64,000 nucleotides of DNA from Loripinus fragilis (GCA_964019695.1 OZ026522.1:76725601-76789600), one strand, 5' to 3'. Shown: positions 42,016 through 55,347, counted from the stretch's first letter. Notes: a model not told the origin generated them from the sequence alone. Made by a program: numbers and translations.

Positions 42016-44055
42016 GACGTGTATTATTTAAAATCTCTAAGATGTTGTATCTATCCTGGTTATAAATGAGCATGCTATAATTCATGCTCGGTTGGATATT
42101 GAGCATGAAAAATTTTAATAGCCTTGGGGTCTGTTTTAAATTGACTTAATAGAATGCTTCTATTACGTTGCTATTGCACCAATGTTCTGTCTGTGTCACC
42201 TTGTTGTAAATTGAAATTGAACCAAGCTGATAAAACTTCCAATGAACACACAAAAGAAATGGTTCCGGTAGAAGAAAAAAGTTGTAGACTCTTGAAGAGG
42301 CTATTTTTGTGTTTATCTATAAATGCCTACACTATATTATGGAACCCGGAAAGGGCATTTTCTATCTTTTACAAACAAAAAAAGAAATTTTAAGTGAAAA
42401 TAAAAAAGAAATTTAAACAACAAAATTAGAATAGAATTTTAAACCAGAAAACAAAATAAAATTATATATAAAGGAATTACATGTAGACTGATGGTTGAGA
42501 ATGGTTTTGTTCCCCACTAGCTTCAATATTTCCAATCTAATTTTGAGCACTAAGATGGTAGTCAATTTCATTTTCACCTACTAGCTGTTTGAACGCATAT
42601 ACCCATAACATTGCGCAAAAATATTGTTTTAAAAGAAAGTAACGTATATAACAGAACTTCCAGGTGCCTGAACTAATATTATTATTCTGCTATTAAGCTG
42701 TATCTTATTAAAATGTCAACCATGATGATATGTTAGAAAACGATGCAAATGATAATAACACTATACTAGGATATTCCTTATTATCTAATGGTAACGTATT
42801 AGACTTGGCTATTGCATGGTAAATTCACACGTTCATCAAAAGCTAACAGACATTATAAAGTAGCTAAGAAAATCTTAATGTACAAAAATCTCCCTCCACA
42901 AGTCTTTTGGCAGCCCATCCCAAGTAAACAATAGTAATATATTTGAATGTAAGTTACGTATATACCAATTGCGTAAGCCTAAGTCATTTAAACTTATTGT
43001 CAGTTTGGTGCTTTTAATTAAGTTACTGTAAAGCAATATGCAGATAGAAGGAAATGTGACTTATCTGGTCTAAATAACTATTCGTTTCAGTAATGTAGCG
43101 AATAGCCTACTACATGAAGCCTGCATGAGGGTAGCTATGGTTACCCCATAATTAAAAATCTTTTGCAAGACTTAAAATTTGTACAATATCTGTTTTCACT
43201 CTTCTGAAACACCATACTAACTGAGGATATAGTCTTATATTCTTCTACTTTCCGGCCACTTTTCCCAATTTTTGATTCTCTGGCTCCCCTACTATAAGGT
43301 CTCCAATTTTCCTCCGTTTTTCTACATATATTTTGCTTAAAATTTTAGCCAGTGTATAAACCCTACTCATTTTGAGCATGCGCTGCACGTGCACACCGTG
43401 TCCTTTTTCAACAAAAATTAAACCATCAAGTAGCCGTTGAATTCTAGTTTTCAAAAATGTATTATTTGATAGCATTTTATCAACGCATTGTGGAGTTATG
43501 ATGCCATGCTAAGAACTTTCAAAATGCCCCTCGTACTACTGAGCCACTGCTCTGCCATGACCAGTTGAGGTACGGCTTATGTTTGTGTTGTTTATGAAAT
43601 GGGGTGTATCGGGTGCAAAAGATAAGTTAGTAATCATTCATATTATAAAACTTATATAGAAGGTAACTAATAAATTTATATAGAAGGTAACTAATATTTT
43701 GAGTGGACATTTCACAAGTGACAGGTAAAAAATGTAAAAAAAAAATTTTTAGTATGTCGTGTATTCGTTTAAGAATGTTTTAATGTTGAAAAATAACATA
43801 AAATACACAAAAACTGTAAAAATTGTCGATTTTTAATTGACATTAAAAAAAATCAAAGACAAGGAAAATAGAATCAAGCTTATGGGATGTAACCTATTGA
43901 TTAGAATCGCCAAAGAGACACATGTTAGAATTTTGAATTTAAAATATTATTTTTATTACCACATTTGCCCAAAGATTCAAAATATATGTTTATTTAATAA
44001 ATCTGAGATATTTCGATTTTTTGGTATTCCTTCATACCATTTTCCCCCTCCTCGA
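42016..44055. other. intergenic, no recognisable gene
   Basis: AT-rich. It contains a doubled 24-bp TTATATAGAAGGTAACTAAT segment at 43650-43695 and a lone inverted end CCCCTCGTA near 43527 resembling the mariner-like termini. Confidence 0.5.
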
Positions 44056-44059
44056 TAAA

Positions 44060-44224
44060 CAGTAGTTGTTGTGTTTATGTTTAACGTCCTACCACCAGCT
44101 AATGTCATATGGAGACGGGGCCACGGCTTAAAGTCTCATCCGACAGACTGGTGAAACTGGGAAACAAACCTGCGACCCCTGGTTTACAAGGCAAGCGGTT
44201 TATCCACTACACCACAGCGGCTCC
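44060..44224 (-). mobile_element. tRNA-derived SINE
   Basis: On the minus strand: A box TGTGGTGTAGTGGATAAACC and a degenerate B box GGTTTGTTTCCC. A body follows with GTCGGATGAGACTTTAAGCC and ACGTTAAACATAAACACAAC, the layout of mollusc tRNA-SINEs. Confidence 0.72.
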
Positions 44225-44479
44225 TATATATACTGTATTATATCGATGCCAATAGTAGGTCGTCCTAGACATACATAATGCCATCGATTAACTACCCATC
44301 TATGAGTCAATACTGACTATTTAGGTCTCTTCAAAAGAGCTATACGGAATTCGACGATTATCCATTTCAAACATGAAATGCTATTATGTAACGAATGTCA
44401 AATTCAGCTGAATACAACAGTTATTCATTCATCTAAACGTATGCTTCGATTATATGAATAAACGTTGCCTTTATATAGA

Positions 44480-44768
44480 GGATCTTACATGAGTGCTCAT
44501 GTTTTATTGAATTTATTAAACGAGTTGGGGAAAAGAGATAAAATGCTAATTCAATAATACAAGAGCACGAATGTTAGATTCTATTTATCATATGACAAAT
44601 ACTTTGAAATCTCATTTCTGGCGTAAAACGTTATGATTTTGTCATAATGTACGCAACGTTGTTATGGACGTCATAACGTTTCCCGTAAATTGATAAACCA
44701 CTAGTGGTTTACAGATTTTATTGCATGGCGTTATTTCACTCCTAGACGCGACGTCATATGATAAGCAA
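44480..44768 (-). mobile_element. palindrome-rich MITE, family F copy 3 (inverted)
   Basis: Reads as the reverse complement of 35365-35698, from GAGTGCTCATGTTTTATTGA to GACGTCATATGATAA. It has a short deletion inside the hairpin stretch near 44545. Confidence 0.75.
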
Positions 44769-45625
44769 CACTTAAACGATTTAAAATTTAGTCACTTGTC
44801 TCTATGCATATGAACAACACTATTAATGTCATCAATGCTAATGTACAAAAAAACAATTATGAAACATTATTTAAGGAATTTACATGAAACATGCTGATAT
44901 GACATCCTAGACACAGTCCTATCTATTCAAGAAAAAAGGGATTCCTGATCTTTGCACCATTACTTACTTTTATCAACGCAGCACAAAGTGTATGAAAAAA
45001 TCAACTAGATTAAAATGCATACTCATGTGTACAACTTCTATACACCTTTGGTAAAGTTCCAAGGATAAACATAAAATCTGATCTTGTTAGAAATAGGTTT
45101 TCTCTCCAGTATGTATTATCTAAGGATTGACTACATAGTCAACACATAATGGATTTTCTTCTGTATGAATAAGTAATCTGTGATACACAGAATTTATTGC
45201 TATCCTCTAAATACTATCTCCAGAGTGAACATTTGATTGAATAACACGTCTACTAACAAGTGCTCAACTATGAAATAACCAGCAAAAATATCATTTGAAT
45301 TTCACACTGTGTTACTCAAACACTATTATAATTAAATATCACAGCCAACGCAACTTCATTTTTTCCTGTCATTTCTCAAAAACGACATAAATCGAGGAAT
45401 TATCACAATATATTCACCTGAATGCCATGACAAACTTTTTACAAAAATTGATCAAAATTGATTTTCACGTCCGCATGCGTGAGAACTTGTCTCGGGGTAC
45501 GAAAGTGCCTTTTTGCGTGCTGCACGTGCAAATGTGATTAATCTTTAAAATCTCGTACGGCATTACAATCTTAGATGATCGGCCCATAAGTGTATAAAAG
45601 GCAAAATTTCTCAAAGCAACCAAAC

Positions 45626-46784
45626 ATGCCGAGATTATCGACTGAAGATCGCGGACGCGCCATTGGATTGCTGCAAATCCATAACTCAATTGCAGCTGTC
45701 GCACGTACCCTTGGTTGTGCAAAGTCTACCGTGGCCAGATTATGGACCAAGTATCGCCAATCAGGTAAAACTCGTTTCTTAAATGCCTTCACCAATCCAA
45801 ATGCAAAAAATCGGAGATTTTTTTTCCATTTTCCCTGAAATTTTCCTGAAAATGGCGCCAATGCATTATCGACGCCGAACTGTCTTTGAAGTGCAGTTTA
45901 AAATGTTTCAGGTCATGTGACGGATTTCCCGCGCGCCAGCAGGTCCCAGGTTACGACTCAAGCCCAAGACAATTGCATGAGAACTCGGCATCTTTGTGAC
46001 AGGAAGCGAACTGCAGCACGCACAGCAAGAGAGACCCGTGGTCGTCATGGTGGTCAGATTAGTAAACATACTGTACTTAGACGCCTCAAGGAACGAGGAA
46101 TATAGCCACGCCGCCCATACGTTGGACCAAAGCTAACGCGACGCCATCGGCAAGCACGTCTGACTTGGTGCCGGAATCGTCAGTACTAGAACGCAGCTCA
46201 GTGGCGATAGATTCTGTATACAGATGAGTCGCGTTTTTCTCTGGAACATGCTGATGGACGAACGCGTGTTTTCCGCCGTACAGGAGAGTGTTACAAAAAT
46301 GTACGCTGACGCATGCGTTGTTGAGGCAGATCGTTTAAAGGGCGGTTCTGGTATGGTATGGGGTGGAACTCAGCTTGTAACTGTAAATGGTACCCCTAAT
46401 GCCCAGAAATACAGAGACGACATTCTTGACCCAGTGGTTATGCCGCTCATGCAGGCAGGTAATGGTGTGACAATACTGCAACAGGATAATGCTCGCCCCC
46501 TTACCGCACGTGCCACAACGCAGTTCTTGACGGCAAACAACGTGAATGTGATGGAATGGCCGTCGATGTCGCCAGATCTTTCTCCAATTAAGCACATCTG
46601 GGACGCGTTGGACAGACGTGTGCGTGCTCTCCCTTATTAGCCTACAAACCTTCCACAGCGTCAGGGGACGTTGCTTCAAGAGTGGAACAATCTCCCAAAC
46701 TACATCTTTTGTCGGTTTATCCAATGCATGAGAAATCGTTGCCGTGCAGTGATAAACTCTAACGGTGGACACGCTCGATACTGA
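45626..46784 (+). pseudogene. Tc1-type transposase pseudogene
   Basis: The N-terminal paired-like helix-turn-helix is clear (MPRLSTEDRGRAIGLLQ, AAVARTLGCAKSTVARLW). The second DNA-binding half (SKHTVLRRLKERGI) and the catalytic core follow in other frames: LYTDESRF (first Asp), LQQDNARP (second Asp) and SPDLSPIKHIWD. Thirty-four residues separate the second Asp from the third catalytic position, the DD34E spacing of Tc1, but that position is Lys instead of Glu. Frameshifts occur near 45840, 46105 and 46225. TIRs were not identified. Confidence 0.88.
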
Positions 46785-46789
46785 CTTTT

Positions 46790-47617
46790 TTCAGTTTTGA
46801 AAACCACCCCTGTGCCAGACAAATCGAAAAATCATGAAAGTTAATGATTTTTTTCCGATTTTTTTTGCTGATTACCTGCTCAATAGACTTCAAAATATTG
46901 TTTCCAATTTTGATACCTTTATATTAAGGTGGTACCGGACTCACCAGCATATGTCCAAAAAGATACCATTTTTTGATACGTTAAAAAATAACTTAAAACT
47001 CATCTATTTTGACAAAATAACAGGACCTTACCGTGCTTTTTAAAAAGTTATTAAACTTTAAAAATCGTAAAATATGAGTTTTTCAAAATATCAATTTCTC
47101 ATATTTTAAAAAAGTTAAAAGTGAGAAATGCCATATTTTTCCCAGGGAATACGCTACATGCTATTGGCTAATAAAAGAACACAAAAAACGGCGAAAAAAA
47201 AGCATGTAGCTTATTTTTTGAGCTAAAATCTATTTTGTAAAAAAACATTAAGGCCAAAAAATCTTTTAAATCTAGAATAAAAAATGTCACACACTGTAAC
47301 TACAGAAACAAAAAACTTATTAATTTAAAGGAAATGTTGCATAGAAACTTATAATTAATTAAAAAGCATATGTCACCGTGCTCGTTTTTCTTTTTTGTGC
47401 TATTTTCTTTTTTTACCTCTGAAATAAAAACAGGCATGGAGTGCCATACCTGCTTCATTGTTTAATTTGGGTCCGTATGCGTAGACAGTGTACTGTTTGA
47501 GTTGATGTCTGTGTGCAAAAATCTACTCCTTATTTGGCACGTTCTAGGACCCCTTAAGACCTTGATAAGTGCGTGCGAGCGCGTGTTTGTGTGTGTGTGC
47601 CAAAATAAGGGTGAGTG

Positions 47618-47666
<49 letters not shown>

Positions 47667-48075
47667 GGGAGCTGTTGATTCATAGCATTTTTGTTGTTGC
47701 ATTTATTTTTTATTTTTTTATTTTCTTTACATACAGTATAAGTATTCTAGATTCGTTACAAAATTGACGTAATCAGCAGTAACGCGTGTAGAAGTGTCGT
47801 CAGGATGACGCAAGTCTTTGATCTGGAAAAAGGTTCTATTTCCCAAACGTTGTTGCAAGTTTTCAAGCGAGAAAATGAACTTATGCAATAATGGTTTTCT
47901 GATACACTAATATATGCTAGACCCCTCCGGGGTAGTCATAACCCTCGCCTTTCAGGTTGGGTTTCATTACCACCCTGGTGTTCTAGCAGGTGGTAATGCA
48001 TAGAAAACCACGTTTGATCCCAAAGAGATGTAAATGCAAGGCTTGGCAAGATTGTTGTCACTTTTTCGTGACAAG
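46790..48075. other. intergenic, AT-rich, with GT and GA microsatellites
   Basis: No coding signal. GT units lie at about 47586-47599 and a (GA)n tract at 47621-47663. Low-complexity A/T sequence lies between 46830 and 47330. Confidence 0.6.
47621..47663. repeat. GA microsatellite
   Basis: About 21 uninterrupted GA units; the reverse strand gives a meaningless Ser-Leu frame. Confidence 0.95.
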
Positions 48076-48079
48076 CTCT

Positions 48080-48290
48080 ATAAAATTAATAATACAGGAG
48101 CATGACTGTTAGGTTCTATTTATTGTATGAGCCTAAAACTACTTTTAAATCGCGTTTAGAAATTGCGTGGAACTACGCTTTGATGTTGCCATATAATTAT
48201 ATGAGAAAGCATTACGGACGTCATTACATAGCGTTACCAAAATTTGTAAACCACTAGTGGTACATGTCGTTATATCACTCCCATGAAAAA
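48080..48290 (-). repeat. diverged family F MITE
   Basis: Retains GTTAGGTTCTATTTATTGTA, GTAAACCACTAGTGG and the final TTATATCACTCCC in the order of the inverted copy at 44480-44768. Confidence 0.5.
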
Positions 48291-48894
48291 CACAAACGAA
48301 CAAAAAAATAAGTAAATTAACAAACAAGCAATAGGGCTCAAACCAGGGACTACTTGGTCTCAAGATGAAAATTCTACCAATACGGCAATGGGTAAAGAAG
48401 TGATGATACACGAGTTTAGTTATTTTCATAAAGGCAAATAGTTACTGCTAAGACAAGCATGCATATGTGAACGGCCATATTATACTATTCACAGCTCGCA
48501 CATTTATACAAAATAAGCTTCAGTCAAAAAAGCTCCCCACTGGCTAGCTAAAAATATCACAAAGGCACGCCTCAGCATTTTGCGAGCGCTCTCACAGTGT
48601 CCAATATGTTGCTCTTGGGTTTCATCCAAGCTAAAAAAGGAAGCCCTACCACCTACGACGTCATATTTACAAAGATAATAGACTTAAGAAGCACAGTGTC
48701 TCAGTTCGTAGAGTGTTATACTAGGGATCGAAGGATTACTAATTTGTGAATCACCAGAGCCATAGTGTTGTGTCATGGGGCAAATCACTTTATCAGCTAT
48801 AGTACATACATTGAATATGCATGAATATTAATTTTCCTGACCAGAATTGCCTGACCAGGTACAACTCAGAACGCATTGAGGGGTGAAACGGGAC

Positions 48895-49520
48895 CAGACG
48901 GTCAAAATATATTTGTTCATACAGATGTGTTGATAAATGATTTTTTTTGTGAATGCCAATACTTGTACGTTTTAAGACAATAAACAAAGATAACTCTACT
49001 TTTTTTTAAAAACACTAGGTTATCTTTTGACATGGGTCCTGTATCACCTTAATGGAAGCAAACCAAATATGAAATTTGGAAGAAATCCAATTAAATGTGA
49101 CTAAGTAAGAGTGACCACGATGGATGCAAACTGATAGACGGCGGCCATTTTGCCGACCATCTTGATTATCATTTGTCGGGAAAAATCCATAATTGAATTT
49201 GAATCAGAGTTTGATGGAAGCAATCCATATAGATATTTGGAAGAAATCCGATTGAAAATGAGTATGAGTGACCACACCAGCTGAAGGACGGACAGATGGA
49301 TTGACAGACAGATGGATGGACAAGCCAAAAACAATAGAGCTCCGCCAACTCGTTGGCGTGGACCTAAATATATACTTGGTCATACAGATGTGTTGATAAA
49401 CGATAAGCACGTTTTTTGTGAATGCCAATACTTGTACATTTTAAGGCAAAAAATAATGATAACTCTTACTTTATTTAAAACTCTGGATTATCGTTTCCAT
49501 TGGTCCTGTACTACCTTAAA
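48895..49520. repeat. local direct duplication
   Basis: The segment 48895-49060 (CATACAGATGTGTTGATAAA, GTGAATGCCAATACTTGTAC, GGTCCTGTATCACCTTA) recurs at 49355-49520. The intervening TTTGGAAGAAATCC is also doubled (49077, 49234). Non-coding. Confidence 0.7.
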
Positions 49521-49819
49521 TATTAAAATAGTTATGATTAATTATTTGAAGAGTTGCGTTGGCTGTGGAACTCAGTATGTTTATCATTCTTAATGATGTT
49601 CTGTGACACAACCAAAGATATTAGCCTTAAGCACTTGGTAGATCATGACGCATTAATATTTTTTCTATCACTGATATGAACTGATTTCAGGTTATATACA
49701 CATATTATTACGAACACATAGAAGCATCCACTTTGAAGTACTTAACTTCCATATTCTAAAGGACAGAGCCATGTTATAGGTCTTTTCAGCGTGTTCTGTC
49801 CCACTTGTACCTGTGCTAC

Positions 49820-50150
49820 TCAAATGTGTCCATCTTTTCCTGGAAATACTTCAACAATACGTCCGAGAGGCCAACCACCTCGCGGAGAATCTGGCGATAC
49901 AAAAAGAACAACTTCGGCGACCCGGAGATCCCGTGTTGAGTGAAACCACTTTTGCCTTGGATTAAGTTCTGGCACCCATTCCTTCAACCAACGATGCCAG
50001 AAATGACGTATATGTTCCTGTATACGCCGCCACCGTTTTCGCGGGTTGTAGTCTGTAGTATCCACTGAGTCAGAAGCAAATTGTCCTCCAATCTGTCCGT
50101 GTAGGAAATGGTTAGGCGTTAATGGAGTGTCATCGTCGAAATGTGCAGAC
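49820..50150 (-). pseudogene. BEL/Pao C-terminal DUF5641-like domain
   Basis: Shows RKRWRRIQEHIRHFWHRW and GGWPLGRIVEVFPGKDG, the hallmark pattern of the domain that follows integrase in BEL/Pao polyproteins. Confidence 0.85.
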
Positions 50151-51185
50151 TAATATGTTAGTGGTCTGGAATTAATCAGCGCTTCAGCCCCTGTAAAAGC
50201 AATTATAAGTTCCTGGTCCGTAAGGTCAGCATTCCCCAGTATAGCATTTATTGCTCGCTTAGCTGATTTTATCATTGTCTCATGAGCTCCACCAAAATGG
50301 GGAGCCAATGGTAGATTAAACTGCCACATGATACCGTGATTAACTGTACTTTCCTGAATTTTACTCTGATCTAATTGTTCAACAAGTTCACGTAACTCTC
50401 TTACTGCACCTTTGAAATTTGTTCCATTGTCTGATATAACAAGTTTAGGCATTCCCCTGCGGTTAACCATCCTCTAAAACGCATTTAGAAAGGAATTCGT
50501 ATCAAGTCCAAAAGATACTTCCAAGTGGACTGCCCGACAAGATAAACGCGTAAAAAGGCACACATTCTGCTTCTCTCTGCGTTTGCCCCTGCCTTGAATT
50601 GTAATGTAAGGGCCACCATAATCCACAGCAACAGATGAGAATGCCCGAATAGGCACCTTTAATCGACTGTCAGGAAGTGGTGCCATTATCTGACTTGCTG
50701 TCTTTGCTTTCAATCTACGGAAATTTTGCGCACTTTCTTTCCCAGTCTTCTCTGCCAGCAATAATCCAAAATCGTGCCGACAAAGCTGATAAAATCTGAT
50801 TTGTCCCACTAACATGATTCCCAATCTCATGGAAATGTTTTACAATAAGTCTGGTAACATGATGTTTGCGAGGTAGTATAATGGGATGACTAACATTGTA
50901 TGATAGAAACTCAGCATGGTTTAATCTTCCATTACACGGCATTACACTGTCGTCATCTAATTTTGGTCTGAGTGATAACAGTTTACTATTTCTAGGCAGT
51001 TCTTTCCAACTGACTAAACTTATGTACTCATCATGATATGATTCCTTCTGTGCTTTTCTTAAAATATGAATCTCAGAATTGTCTATCTCCTCTGGCTGTA
51101 ACGTTGTTTTGATTCTTGATTCTGGTTGCAATTGACAGTTTCTTAAAAACCTGTTCACCCAAGATTGAATCCTGACAAATTTAAC
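50150..51185 (-). pseudogene. BEL/Pao integrase, zinc-binding and core domains
   Basis: The N-terminal part has [20 protein letters not shown] (His pair) at about 50820-50890. The core has [23 protein letters not shown] and APHFGGAHETMIKSAKRA, giving the expected Asp, Asp and Glu-bearing motifs. A stop near 50473 and a frame change near 50830 interrupt the frame. Confidence 0.85.
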
Positions 51186-51204
51186 CCAACTTGAAAAACG
51201 ATCA

Positions 51205-51475
51205 GAGTTAGTAAGGGTGAAAAGATCAGGAATCAATACAATAAAGTACCACACCCGACCCAGGGTACCAATGGGAAAGTGACAAACTCACAGTTAGACA
51301 CCACAAACAAGAGCCAAGAGGTCAGCCCTTTCCCAGCAGGTGACCACAAAGGACAATTAAACAGATGCGCACAAAGACATAGCAAACACAAGACCGAACA
51401 AAAACATAAAAGATCCACAAAAGAAGTACTGCCCTGGAACGGCCAGTAAAATATTTTACTGGAGGGCTTAAAAAG
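51205..51475 (+). repeat. family B repeat inserted in BEL/Pao
   Basis: Starts AGTAAGGGTGAAAAGATCAG and ends TTTACTGGAGGGCTTAAA. It falls between the retroelement's RNase H-like and integrase regions, so it is younger than that element. Confidence 0.8.
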
Positions 51476-51499
51476 ATTTCAGTTTATCTTCAAACTCCT

Positions 51500-52795
51500 T
51501 ATTATCATCCATGTTTTCAGTACTTTTGTTTTCAGAGTTTTCAAGTGTGGTTGTGAAAGTACACATTGTGCTAGCATTTCGCTTGATTTCTGTTTTCATT
51601 TCAGATGATCCTTCAGTTACTATTTTATTTTCAGGCCATTTTGATTCAGATTTCTCTAGGAATTAAGGTCCTTTCTACCGAATGTTTGCTTTAGCAAGTT
51701 CTGATACTAATTTTCCTCTGGTCAAGTAATCTGCTGGATTTTCTTTATTTGGAACTTACCTCCACTGTTTAGGATTTTACTAACTTTGAATCTCTCTGAT
51801 ACAATTTGCCACAAACGGTTAAAAGTTTCCACTACGACGTCTTATCCACCACAGCACATTCATGCTGTTTGATCAGAAAATTATCTGATTTGAATCAATC
51901 TCCAATGTCTCTGCTACTGTTATTCCTAACCTACACCCTAGAATAGCTCCCATTAGTTCAAGTCTAGGTATACTCACTGCCACAAGAGGAGCAATTCAAA
52001 GCAGTTACTATTGTTCCAATTACAATTTCATCATTGTGCTGATACTTTGTATAGACCACAGCTCCATAAGCATCCTAAGAGGCATCAGTGAATACATGTA
52101 ACAGGATAGTGTCTGTATGCTTCTGAGTGTAACTTAAACACCAAGGTACCCTGATTTCCTCCAGATCTTCCAGTTCTGAGAACCATTTACCGCATGTTTA
52201 ATTAAGTCTTCGCCTAATTTGTCATCCCAATCAAGGCCTGCAGTCAACATTTCTTGTAACAGTATTTGTATTTTAGCTCTGATGGTAAAAGGTGCTAAAA
52301 TCCTAAGGGGTTGAATCTTAGCTATTTTCTTCAAGAAATTTCGCTTTGTAAAATTGAATTCTGCTGATATCTGACTGACCTCAAATGTAAAATTATCTTC
52401 TTAAGCCACTTAAGTTAATCCCAATGTCTTTGTGGCTGGAAGGCTTCCTGCCTCCAGATTTACTTCAGCTGCTCCGTCTTCAACCGGTATTTCCTGTAAC
52501 ACGATCTCTGAATTTGATAGCCATTTTCGCGCATGCATTCCTGCTTTATCACAAATTGCATTCAATTGATGGTAAACATCTATGCCCTTCTCTTCTGTTA
52601 AAACTGAACCTATGCTATCGTCCATATAAGTTGATTTCAAGATTGTTTCAGCGGCTAATGGATACGAGTCACTATGAGTTTATGCATGCTGCTGGACTAC
52701 ATATTAAGCTTGAAAAGGGGAGCTTTTCATCCCGAATACAACTGTGTTAAATTCATATTGATCTGGGGGTTTGTCTGTATCTAAATCACGCTACA
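51500..52795 (-). pseudogene. BEL/Pao reverse transcriptase C-terminal half and RNase H-like remnant
   Basis: Carries STYMDDSIGSVLTEE with the catalytic YMDD, then KAGMHARKWLSNSE and KIQPLRILAPFTIRAKI, all typical of Pao RT. Downstream 51500-52100 is heavily broken but falls where RNase H should lie. Confidence 0.8.
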
Positions 52796-52797
52796 AA

Positions 52798-53450
52798 AAT
52801 AGTAAATGAGTATGACCAGGAAATACCACAATCACAAACCGCAGACAACCCAGTGGCACCGCGAGGAAGAGCCGCTCAGCCATCGTGAGACACCAGGAAG
52901 ACAAATAAAGCAAAGCAACCAGCTCTCTCTTCCCCATCAAGATTATTGCAATACTAGAATGGACATAATGTAACGTACAACAAAACATAGAACAATTACA
53001 GACTCCCACAATGGGAGTAACAATAAACAAAAAGTCAACAACAACAGAACCATCACCTAAGAACGGACAGCAACCCAAGCCAACGGGGGGCTTAAATGCA
53101 TTTTACTGGTACCAAATCTTCGCCCTAGATTCTGCTGTTGTTGAAGTACAAGAAATGTTCAGCTTGCATGGAGGCCAACCAACTTATGCAATGTATCATC
53201 ATGGAGATACACTCTAATCAAATTTACACACCATGATGAAACAAGGAAAAGGGCTCATGACTCACAGATTGTCAGAGCTAAAGAAAACCTCAAGTTGAGC
53301 CACAGTGGGTCCAGTTACAGATAAGCATCAAGCACCAACCCATCAATTAAAGCTTTACGTCAGAGCCGTCATAGAGTCTGAGGCCTGGCCCACCATCGTG
53401 CAATTAAAGAGGAAACCATAGCTTTAAACCGTGATTGGGTTGAAACTAGG
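52798..53450 (+). repeat. family A repeat inserted in BEL/Pao
   Basis: Near full-length and very close to 15857-16500, from AGTAAATGAGTATGACCAGG to GTGATTGGGTTGAAACTAGG. It splits the RT of the retroelement. Confidence 0.82.
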
Positions 53451-53640
53451 CATGCAGACCGTCGCATGATATCCAAGTTATATCAAACCCTTATATAACG
53501 TTTTACTATCTTTTTGAATTGATCACTAAAATTACGTTTTCCAACAATTAGTTTTGATTTATAAACTAAATCACCATAAAATATAGGTACTGATATGCCT
53601 TGTTGCAGAAGAGTTTTTAACCCAATGTTGTATTAAACAA

Positions 53641-54540
53641 TTAACTCTGAGCGTCTGTGGTAGAATTTAGAAAATGCTTTTCGAATTTTATGATATCTAT
53701 AACCTTGTTAACCTTATAACCTGTGAAATGCCTATCATTCTTCACTAGTCCAATTCTCAGATACATTTCTGCTGTGTCACATATTAAGCCTATTGGGTAC
53801 ATTCTGAATCTAAGTAGAACATTGAAAAGTTCATTTTGAAGTTTTGGTCCCTGGTATCTTTGATCATTCAATGAAATTCCTTCATGTTTAGCTGATGCAT
53901 CAAACGCTTTTCAAGTTTTTGTTGTTGCTTTATCCGGGCGCAATACAGGGAAGTGAGGCATCCTGAAATTCAGTCTCTTCCACTTTTCGAATAAAGTATT
54001 TTTCTACATATTGTGTAATTGTCTCTGAGTACACCTTTGCAATTTCTGGATCTCTCGACATTCTCTTTTCAGTATAATCTAATCTATTAAATGCTTGACT
54101 ATAATTGTTAGGTAACACTGTCTTTGAATCCTTCCAGGGAACACTTCATAATGGCCTTTTTCATAATTAATGCTTGATTCCATTTTTTCTAAACAATAAC
54201 TTTGCTCATGCTTTATTTGATGAATGTCTGACTTTGGAACTTCTTCTATTTCCCAGAATTTATTCACTGTCATACTTAAGCTGTCAGTTTTCGTTTCATT
54301 TCTTATGAAAAATGTTGAAAAGTTTGATCTGTTTTCACAGTTCTGATTTGGATTTCCTATACATGTCCATCCAAGAGGAGTGAGCCGTGTGATTGGCTCA
54401 CCTGGTTTTCCCTTAATGTTATGATATGAGAAGTGTATGTCTGGATAATCAATCCCTATCAGCAAGTCAACAATAGGCCTTGGACAAGGATCTGGAAAGT
54501 TAAAGAGCGGACATAAAATAACATTGCAAATGATCAAAGG
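53641..54540 (-). pseudogene. BEL/Pao protease and reverse transcriptase N-terminal half
   Basis: Minus-strand pieces show DLLIGIDYPD, TPLGWTCIGNP, then SQAFNRLDYTEKRMSRDPEI and LQNELFNVLLRFRMYPIGLI. These correspond to the region from the aspartic protease to the first RT blocks of Pao elements. Frames change around 54118 and 53900. Confidence 0.78.
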
Positions 54541-54559
54541 GGAATCACTCCAAAAATAT

Positions 54560-54745
54560 CCAAAGCAGAGTTATTGTTGCTGTGCATGACACATTGTCTG
54601 AATGTGCTTTTCAAATGTATGAAGTTTCGTCGAAATATCTCTTACAGTTTACAAGTTATAGAGCGGACACGATTTTGTGACAGACAGAGAAGCAGACTCA
54701 AGGGAAAAATATGTCTCCCATCCTTCCAGGGGGAGACCTAATTAC
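54560..54745. repeat. dispersed repeat ending in GGGGGAGAC
   Basis: The sequence order AATGTATGAAGTTTCGTCG, then a GACAGACAGA-type stretch, then CCAGGGGGAGACCTAATTA resembles a common mollusc dispersed repeat, as I recall it. Non-coding. Confidence 0.5.
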
Positions 54746-55347
54746 TGCAATTAACTTACATAACTATGAGATGTTAAAAAAAAGTCAAACTCTACATACG
54801 GTTACAATATACCTGATAAACATTACCATATAACGAGTCTGTGGTATCTTGGGGTGACCTATGGTAATGTACCCGTTTGACTAGGACACTTTGACTTGGG
54901 GACGTTTGCCTGTTATACTATAGGTGCACCCTTTTTACTGGGACACTTTGACTTTGGGACGTTTGCCACTCTTCATAATAAAATGGCATAATGTCTTTTT
55001 TCCGTTTCTTCTTGCCATGCGGTATACTTGGTTTTGTTTGTAATAATTTACCGGATTTGGATATCCGAATCAATACTGAGGCTTTGAGCTCAAGCCAAAA
55101 AGTATATCCACAGCGTAAACATCTCCGTAACGACCGTATGTCCTGTAAGTAAATGTCCGTATTTACACAGGTTGTGTCCCTGTACTAAATCTTCGCGACA
55201 TATCACATTAATGTTAGAACACTTTACCTGTTAGTTTGTCATTCGCAACAACAACAACACCAATAACAACAACAACAGCAAATAATAGTAATAATAATGA
55301 TAAAATACTAATAAAAATAAAGACGGTCCAAAGATGAAAAATAATAG

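Larger units (their letters stand above)
49820..54540 (-). pseudogene. BEL/Pao-type LTR retrotransposon, decayed internal region
   Basis: In minus-strand order: a protease-like part with DLLIGIDYPDIHFS (54417-54482), reverse transcriptase fragments with the YMDD motif near 52620, an integrase zinc-binding region, an integrase core and a C-terminal domain. Stops, frameshifts and two later insertions (52798-53450, 51205-51475) break it. The domain order protease-RT-integrase and the DUF5641-like end identify BEL/Pao. No LTRs or envelope gene were recognised. Coding capacity is lost. Confidence 0.85.

Noticed and set aside
47462..47683. Ser-Leu repeat protein on the minus strand
   Set aside because: It is the translation of a (GA)n microsatellite.
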